From assembly GCA_020635075.1 (NCBI GenBank), contig JACKAM010000001.1, positions 1,302,001-1,366,000 of the forward strand: a DNA stretch of 64,000 nt. Reading direction: 5' to 3'. The notes beneath the pieces were generated by a model. It was not told the DNA's origin and did no database searches. It saw only the letters and a list, made by a program, of their open reading frames with translations. Of the stretch, positions 60,144 to 64,000 are shown piece after piece. Source of the DNA: Pseudobdellovibrionaceae bacterium. Lineage in GTDB: Bacteria; Bdellovibrionota; Bdellovibrionia; Bdellovibrionales; UBA1609. A program made the translations under genes and the position numbers. Every line of letters begins with the position of its first letter. The stretch's first letter is position 1.

Positions 60144-61843
60144 GGCTGGAGCTCCCGTGCACCCGGAACTTCAAACAGCTTTCCTGGGTTGAGGATATTT
60201 TTGGGGTCGACTGTGGTTTTAAGATCGAGAAGGATTTCCTTCTCCAATGGACTGCGGCGAGTAAAATCCCGATGATCCACTCCCACGCCGTGGTGATGAC
60301 TGATGACTCCACCGGCTTCCATGATCACCTTGTTTAGGTTTTTCTTAACCTCTTCCCATTGCCTCACCTCTCCACCGTCGCCACGCTGATTGCCAATCAC
60401 GGAAAAGTAGAGTGAGGCCCCGTTAGAGTAAAGGTGGGAGAGATGACAAAGAAGCACATGGCGTTCTGGGAGGCTATTTTTGATGCACTCTTGAATGGCC
60501 TGATACAGAGGAAGATAGTTGGTCCAAGTCCCCGCGGTTTCAAAAGTCTCAATGAGGATTTTTTGATCCAACAATTCATCGCGCAAATAGGGCAGGAAGA
60601 ACCGATCCTTAAGCCAATGGCGACCTGGGCCTTTACCCAATGAAGCATACTTGAAGTGCTTCAAACACTTTCTCAGTTGCCGCCAACCACTGCGAATTTC
60701 GCTCTTCTCACCTTCAAAGCCCACCAACATGGCGGAACAAATACCCGTCGGCAGCTTCTTCCAGTTCAGATAGCGGGTGACCCACTTTTTGGCCAGCTTG
60801 TTTTTGAAGCCCTTCTTCCCCAATGCCATACTCAAGAGAACCTCAGTTTCGGACTCATCTGAAACCCGAACCATGGCCACAGGGATATGCTCTTGAACCA
60901 ACTGACGGGCAGCCGTGGTTGCTGAATCAAATCCATCAAACATGAGAAGCTTGTAGCTTTTCCACTTTGGAGCAGGTGAGACATTCAATGTCACCTGACT
61001 AATAATCCCAAGACTTCCCTCAGATCCAACGAACATCTCGCGTAGATCTGGCCCCACCGCATGACGGGGCTGAAGGTCGATAGCGGTAATTCCTTTGGCA
61101 GAAACCACCCTGAGTGCCGACACCAACTTCTCAATTCCTCCATAGAGAACCGAGTTCTGCCCACTGGAGCGAGCTGCAACCCACCCCCCGACAGTGGAAA
61201 ACTCAAAACTTTGGGGATAATGCCCGAGGCAGTAGCCATAGTCGGCCAATTGGGCTTCCAGATTGGGCCCAAGAATCCCCGCCTCCGCAGTAACGGTTTG
61301 TGAAACCCGATCAAAGTAAACCACCCGATTGAGCTTGCGCAAACTCACGGTGACGACGGCCAGTTTGCCTCCAGCTTCCGGAGACACTCCGCCCACTACA
61401 CTGGTGCCCCCACCAAAGGGAACCACGGCAATATTGTGGCTATCCGCCCATTGGAGAGTTTCCAACAGGTGGTCTTCTGTTTCGGGGAAGATCACGGCAT
61501 CCGTGGCATGAGGGACCTCGTGACGCCGAATGTGAACCAGATCCAAATAACTGCGACCAAAACAATGACGCAAACGTTCCAAGTGATCGGTTGATACATT
61601 TCCAGGGCCAATATGCTCCGCCAACTCATGGAGGACGGCTGTGGAAATTCGCGGTTCAGGAAGTTGAAACTCTTCCGGATTGGGACTCCAACTCTGGCTG
61701 AAGTCACTGCAGGCCAGGTGCTCACGCAAATAGTCCTGAAAACCCGGCCTTTCAGCAAAGGGGAAACGAATTTGGGGATCACCCCATCCCCACCATTTCA
61801 TGGCGGTCGGAACGAGCCCACTCGGAGGATTATCTGCTTCCAT
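60140..61843 (-). CDS. FAD-linked oxidase of the alkyl-dihydroxyacetonephosphate synthase type
   Basis: A 567-residue flavoprotein. The ATG at 61843 is used because AAAGGAG lies 5 bases upstream; the frame runs on to 61897. Seen: an N-terminal KWWGWGDP segment and, in the FAD-binding (PCMH) domain, PFGGGTSVVGG. A C-terminal domain with ISHHHGVG and DPKNILNPGK follows. The N-terminal WWGWG motif and the HHHGVG motif are features of alkylglycerone-phosphate synthase, which exchanges an acyl for an alkyl group to make ether lipids. Glycolate oxidase GlcD-type enzymes share the FAD fold and are the alternative. It is coupled to a lipid kinase gene. Confidence 0.85.
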   Translation of the reverse strand: MEADNPPSGLVPTAMKWWGWGDPQIRFPFAERPGFQDYLREHLACSDFSQSWSPNPEEFQLPEPRISTAVLHELAEHIGPGNVSTDHLERLRHCFGRSYLDLVHIRRHEVPHATDAVIFPETEDHLLETLQWADSHNIAVVPFGGGTSVVGGVSPEAGGKLAVVTVSLRKLNRVVYFDRVSQTVTAEAGILGPNLEAQLADYGYCLGHYPQSFEFSTVGGWVAARSSGQNSVLYGGIEKLVSALRVVSAKGITAIDLQPRHAVGPDLREMFVGSEGSLGIISQVTLNVSPAPKWKSYKLLMFDGFDSATTAARQLVQEHIPVAMVRVSDESETEVLLSMALGKKGFKNKLAKKWVTRYLNWKKLPTGICSAMLVGFEGEKSEIRSGWRQLRKCLKHFKYASLGKGPGRHWLKDRFFLPYLRDELLDQKILIETFETAGTWTNYLPLYQAIQECIKNSLPERHVLLCHLSHLYSNGASLYFSVIGNQRGDGGEVRQWEEVKKNLNKVIMEAGGVISHHHGVGVDHRDFTRRSPLEKEILLDLKTTVDPKNILNPGKLFEVPGARELQP

Positions 61844-61902
61844 CCCCTCTCCTTTCTTATTGATCATTCCTATCATACCTTTTGACCCCTTGGCCAAAAA
61901 GC

Positions 61903-61938
61903 AAAAGGGCTAGAAAAGTGGGACCTCTCCTAGCCCTT
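61903..61938 (-). terminator. Terminator of the 61961-62644 gene
   Basis: A 9-bp perfect stem (aagggctag / ctagccctt, 61905-61913 and 61930-61938) with a 16-base loop. On the minus strand T-rich sequence follows (ttgcttttt). It separates this gene from the flavoprotein gene downstream. Confidence 0.8.
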
Positions 61939-61960
61939 AGCACGGTTCCGTGCCGATCTC

Positions 61961-62644
61961 TTACATACTCACGCCAAAGCTAACTTTGATCGTTACGGGA
62001 GCACTGATAACTTCGACACGATGAGAGTTGGCTTTGATCTTTCCTGATCCTGTGAACTCCATCTTGTCCAAAGTCACATCAGTGAAATCCGCATCGGCTA
62101 ATTGGGTCTTAAGAGCCTTGTTGACGATGCGAAAGGCATACTTGACCTTTTCCACCACTGCTTCCATGGCAAGCTTCTTGCCTTCGGCTGTGTACTCAAC
62201 TTCCACGTCCTGACCTGCCTTGAACTCATCCCAGTTGCCCTTTACGAACTTAGCTGGAGCGCTAAATTTGACTGGCAAGTAGAAGTGAACGCCTTCAAGT
62301 ACATCGTCCACCAACATATCGGCTGTGACATAGAGCTGACCGCCAACCATGGATAATTTGATCTTGGAATGTCCCTTGATGTCCAGTCCAATCACATCCT
62401 CATCCACTTCGCCGTACTTGGTTTGGTTGATTCGCGAAAAAGGACCCTCACCACGGAGCTTAGTGTTGGATTCCTGATAGGAAGAAATGAGATCATACTC
62501 ATCAGATGTCACATCTTGCTTTTGATAAACGGATTTGCTCTCCGTCACTTCTTTCGTCAGACTGATTTTGTAAGTGGCCGCCTGGGCTTGAAACACCAGA
62601 GCCAATGTTGCAACAGGAACCAATAGTTTAATTAGACCTTTCAT
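61961..62644 (-). CDS. Exported protein, unrecognised
   Basis: A 227-residue protein with signal peptide LLVPVATLALVFQAQA. The mature chain has no Cys, many Lys, Val and Asp, and alternating strand-like segments (YKISLTKEV, YVTADMLVDDV, VEVEYTAEGKK, VTIKVSFGVSM). This suggests a beta-barrel or beta-sandwich in the periplasm or outer membrane. No family was recognised. A terminator follows. Confidence 0.7.
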   Translation of the reverse strand: MKGLIKLLVPVATLALVFQAQAATYKISLTKEVTESKSVYQKQDVTSDEYDLISSYQESNTKLRGEGPFSRINQTKYGEVDEDVIGLDIKGHSKIKLSMVGGQLYVTADMLVDDVLEGVHFYLPVKFSAPAKFVKGNWDEFKAGQDVEVEYTAEGKKLAMEAVVEKVKYAFRIVNKALKTQLADADFTDVTLDKMEFTGSGKIKANSHRVEVISAPVTIKVSFGVSM

Positions 62645-62800
62645 TCACACCCTCCTCACTTAGGTTGTTGATTACCCCTTGGTTTATCAAAGGCCCATAG
62701 CGACCACGAGGGCACCCGCCCCGGTTGTCAAATTTTCTCCCGATTGATGCGATTAGAGCTGTAATTCGTTTCGGGCCGGGAAATATGGTGAGTTCGCAAT

Positions 62801-62855
62801 AGGTACCGGTTTTCTTTTTGTATTGCAGAGCAATACAAAAAGAAAACCGGTACCT
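62801..62855. repeat. Hairpin element D (26-bp perfect arms)
   Basis: Left arm 62801-62826 and right arm 62830-62855 are perfect reverse complements with a 3-base loop (aga). The arms begin AGGTACCGGTTTTC, close to the outer part of element A (AGGTACCGGGTTTC). The inner part is A/T rich. It lies between two minus-strand genes, 19 bases after the stop of the GH13 gene. Confidence 0.85.
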
Positions 62856-62874
62856 TTGGGGTGTCACGGTGCGG

Positions 62875-64000
62875 TTAGTGACTGCAAAGATGCGTGCCCA
62901 AGTACGAGTTGTAGGATCCCACATTCTCCTCAGGAACAAAGACCATCGCCGAATTGGCTGGGATTTGCAGAGGACCAAAGTGAAGAGATCCTCTTCCGGT
63001 GGTCCACGCCCCCTCAGCTGAGTTTAAAAGATTCACCCACTTGTGGGCGTCGGAGCTATCACCGACATTCATCTCAGGAAGGCCTTGAGAATGCCAAGAA
63101 GTATTGAGCACCACGAGTGCTTCGTTGCCAAACTCATCTATACGCGAAAACGCGAGAATACCATCTTGCTTGTTGGCTTCCAGCCAACGAAATTGAGTAC
63201 GCCCATAGGAAAGTGCAGCGCAGGACTTGCGAATCCTAAAGAATTTGCGAGCTGAACGATACAGATCATGTCCGCGCCCCAGAAAGGGATCCGACTTCCA
63301 GTCTCCCTGGTGCTGTCCCTGGCTCTTGCCAATATAGGCCAGATCATTAATCTCTTTCACTGTTGAACCCAAGCGAGTCATGCCGCCCATGAACATATCC
63401 TGGCGGAACAACTCGTGGGAGTAACCACCTTTACATTCATCTTGAATGTGATGTTCTGCTTTTCCCGCGTGAATCTTGTCAAAATGGCAGTCACCATTAA
63501 AGCCCTGCTCCTGACCGTAGTAGACAACGGGTGACCCTTGGGCAAAAGCCAAATAGGACATGCCAACAATGGATTTGGCCATAGAAGTCTTATGTTTCGC
63601 TGCAAACCTTGGCCAATCGTGAATCTCCAAAAGAATCCAACTCAAACGATAGTCATTCTGGGCAGCAATGTCGTTGAAGTATTGGCTGCCAAAATAGTCC
63701 TCCACCGCAGAGGGAGGTCTTTCGCCGGCCAATACCGCCCGAGCTGTACCTGAGTGGGCAAAGTCATAGGCCGCATTGAGCCCCGGATACTTGTTTACCG
63801 GCGTCTTGAGATAAACATCTTTCAGATCCCACAGTCTTTGAGTCAAAGTGGCAGGAACATTGCCATGGTCATTGGGATTCTGCGGATTTGAGAACATCTT
63901 CCCTAGGCGCCGGCCAATCCAATCGCTGGGACCGGCCACTTCACCGATGATAAAAAAATTATGTTTCCCAATGCTGTTGGCGTAAGCGCGAATGTGGGTA
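62875..64000 (-). CDS. GH13 (alpha-amylase family) protein, C-terminal part
   Basis: The minus-strand frame is open from the window edge to 62875, giving 374 residues of a protein whose N-terminus lies outside. The catalytic Glu region of family GH13 is seen near the edge (NFFIIGEVAG), and the fourth conserved region appears as LLEIHDWPRFA, which has HD but not the usual DNHD. FAQGSPVVYYGQEQGF follows, typical of the last barrel strand, and then a C-terminal beta-domain. The enzyme acts on alpha-glucosidic bonds. Whether it is exported cannot be seen. The reduced fourth region may change specificity. Confidence 0.8.
   Translation of the reverse strand, partial: THIRAYANSIGKHNFFIIGEVAGPSDWIGRRLGKMFSNPQNPNDHGNVPATLTQRLWDLKDVYLKTPVNKYPGLNAAYDFAHSGTARAVLAGERPPSAVEDYFGSQYFNDIAAQNDYRLSWILLEIHDWPRFAAKHKTSMAKSIVGMSYLAFAQGSPVVYYGQEQGFNGDCHFDKIHAGKAEHHIQDECKGGYSHELFRQDMFMGGMTRLGSTVKEINDLAYIGKSQGQHQGDWKSDPFLGRGHDLYRSARKFFRIRKSCAALSYGRTQFRWLEANKQDGILAFSRIDEFGNEALVVLNTSWHSQGLPEMNVGDSSDAHKWVNLLNSAEGAWTTGRGSLHFGPLQIPANSAMVFVPEENVGSYNSYLGTHLCSH

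Noticed and set aside
1..64000. tRNA, rRNA, prophage, integrase or transposase genes
   Set aside because: None were recognised on either strand by sequence or by product. A short tRNA-like stretch cannot be fully excluded without a covariance search.

Overview
The window comes from a Gram-negative bacterium, most likely a member of the Bdellovibrionota. The evidence is a large set of secreted and outer-membrane proteins, six or more lipoproteins with the unusual FQNC, FQAC or FNSC lipobox seen repeatedly in Bdellovibrio relatives, a regulator that joins TPR-like helices to winged-helix DNA binding, and many SD-led, tightly packed operons. No rRNA, tRNA, CRISPR array, prophage or transposase gene was seen. 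The taxonomic call is an inference from protein style, not from a marker gene.

Region 1 (1-11884, minus strand) is one run of eleven genes with gaps of 30 bases or less and several start/stop overlaps. It encodes the central anaerobic benzoyl-CoA pathway: an ATP-dependent class I benzoyl-CoA reductase of Thauera type (bcrC, bcrB, bcrA, bcrD), dienoyl-CoA hydratase (dch), 6-hydroxycyclohexenecarbonyl-CoA dehydrogenase (had) and ring-cleaving 6-oxocyclohexenecarbonyl-CoA hydrolase (oah). It also carries a TetR regulator, an AMP-forming acyl-CoA ligase, a ketopantoate-reductase-like dehydrogenase and a 3-hydroxyacyl-CoA dehydrogenase that leaves the window. A 16-bp near-perfect palindrome sits in the promoter region before had.

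Region 2 (12109-15811, plus strand) diverges from that operon. It holds a MobA-like nucleotidyltransferase, a single BcrB/HgdB-family iron-sulfur protein, its ATP-dependent activase and a DUF2889 protein. This looks like a second, simpler ATP-driven low-potential reductase or dehydratase of unknown substrate, perhaps of the double-cubane-cluster type.

Region 3 (15812-26005) is mostly envelope: a GT-C glycosyltransferase interrupted by a one-base frameshift, a proline-repeat secreted protein, a small beta-barrel, a large secreted protein of unknown role, an alpha/beta hydrolase and lipoproteins. Region 4 (26261-31156) is an operon for hbd, enoyl-CoA hydratase and the fused isobutyryl-CoA mutase icmF. 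Region 5 (31219-45639) mixes VWA and other lipoproteins, porin-like and secreted proteins, a transcription regulator, PlsC, an exported amidohydrolase, an NfeD/stomatin pair and a possible His-brace (LPMO-like) protein.

Region 6 (45790-64000) has the FadJ-type beta-oxidation protein, malic enzyme, HflX, a GAF/sigma54-type activator with a changed GAFTGA loop, and a 1293-residue fusion of a DUF318-type permease to FG-GAP repeats and an ASPIC/UnbV tail. It continues with an alkyl-DHAP-synthase-like flavoprotein coupled to a lipid kinase, and ends in a partial GH13 protein.

Four long hairpin elements (31219, 40043, 42680, 62801) share the terminal motif AGGTRCC and are explained by no gene here. 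Together, regions 1, 4 and 6 supply a path from aromatic acids and fatty acids to acetyl-CoA and central metabolism.
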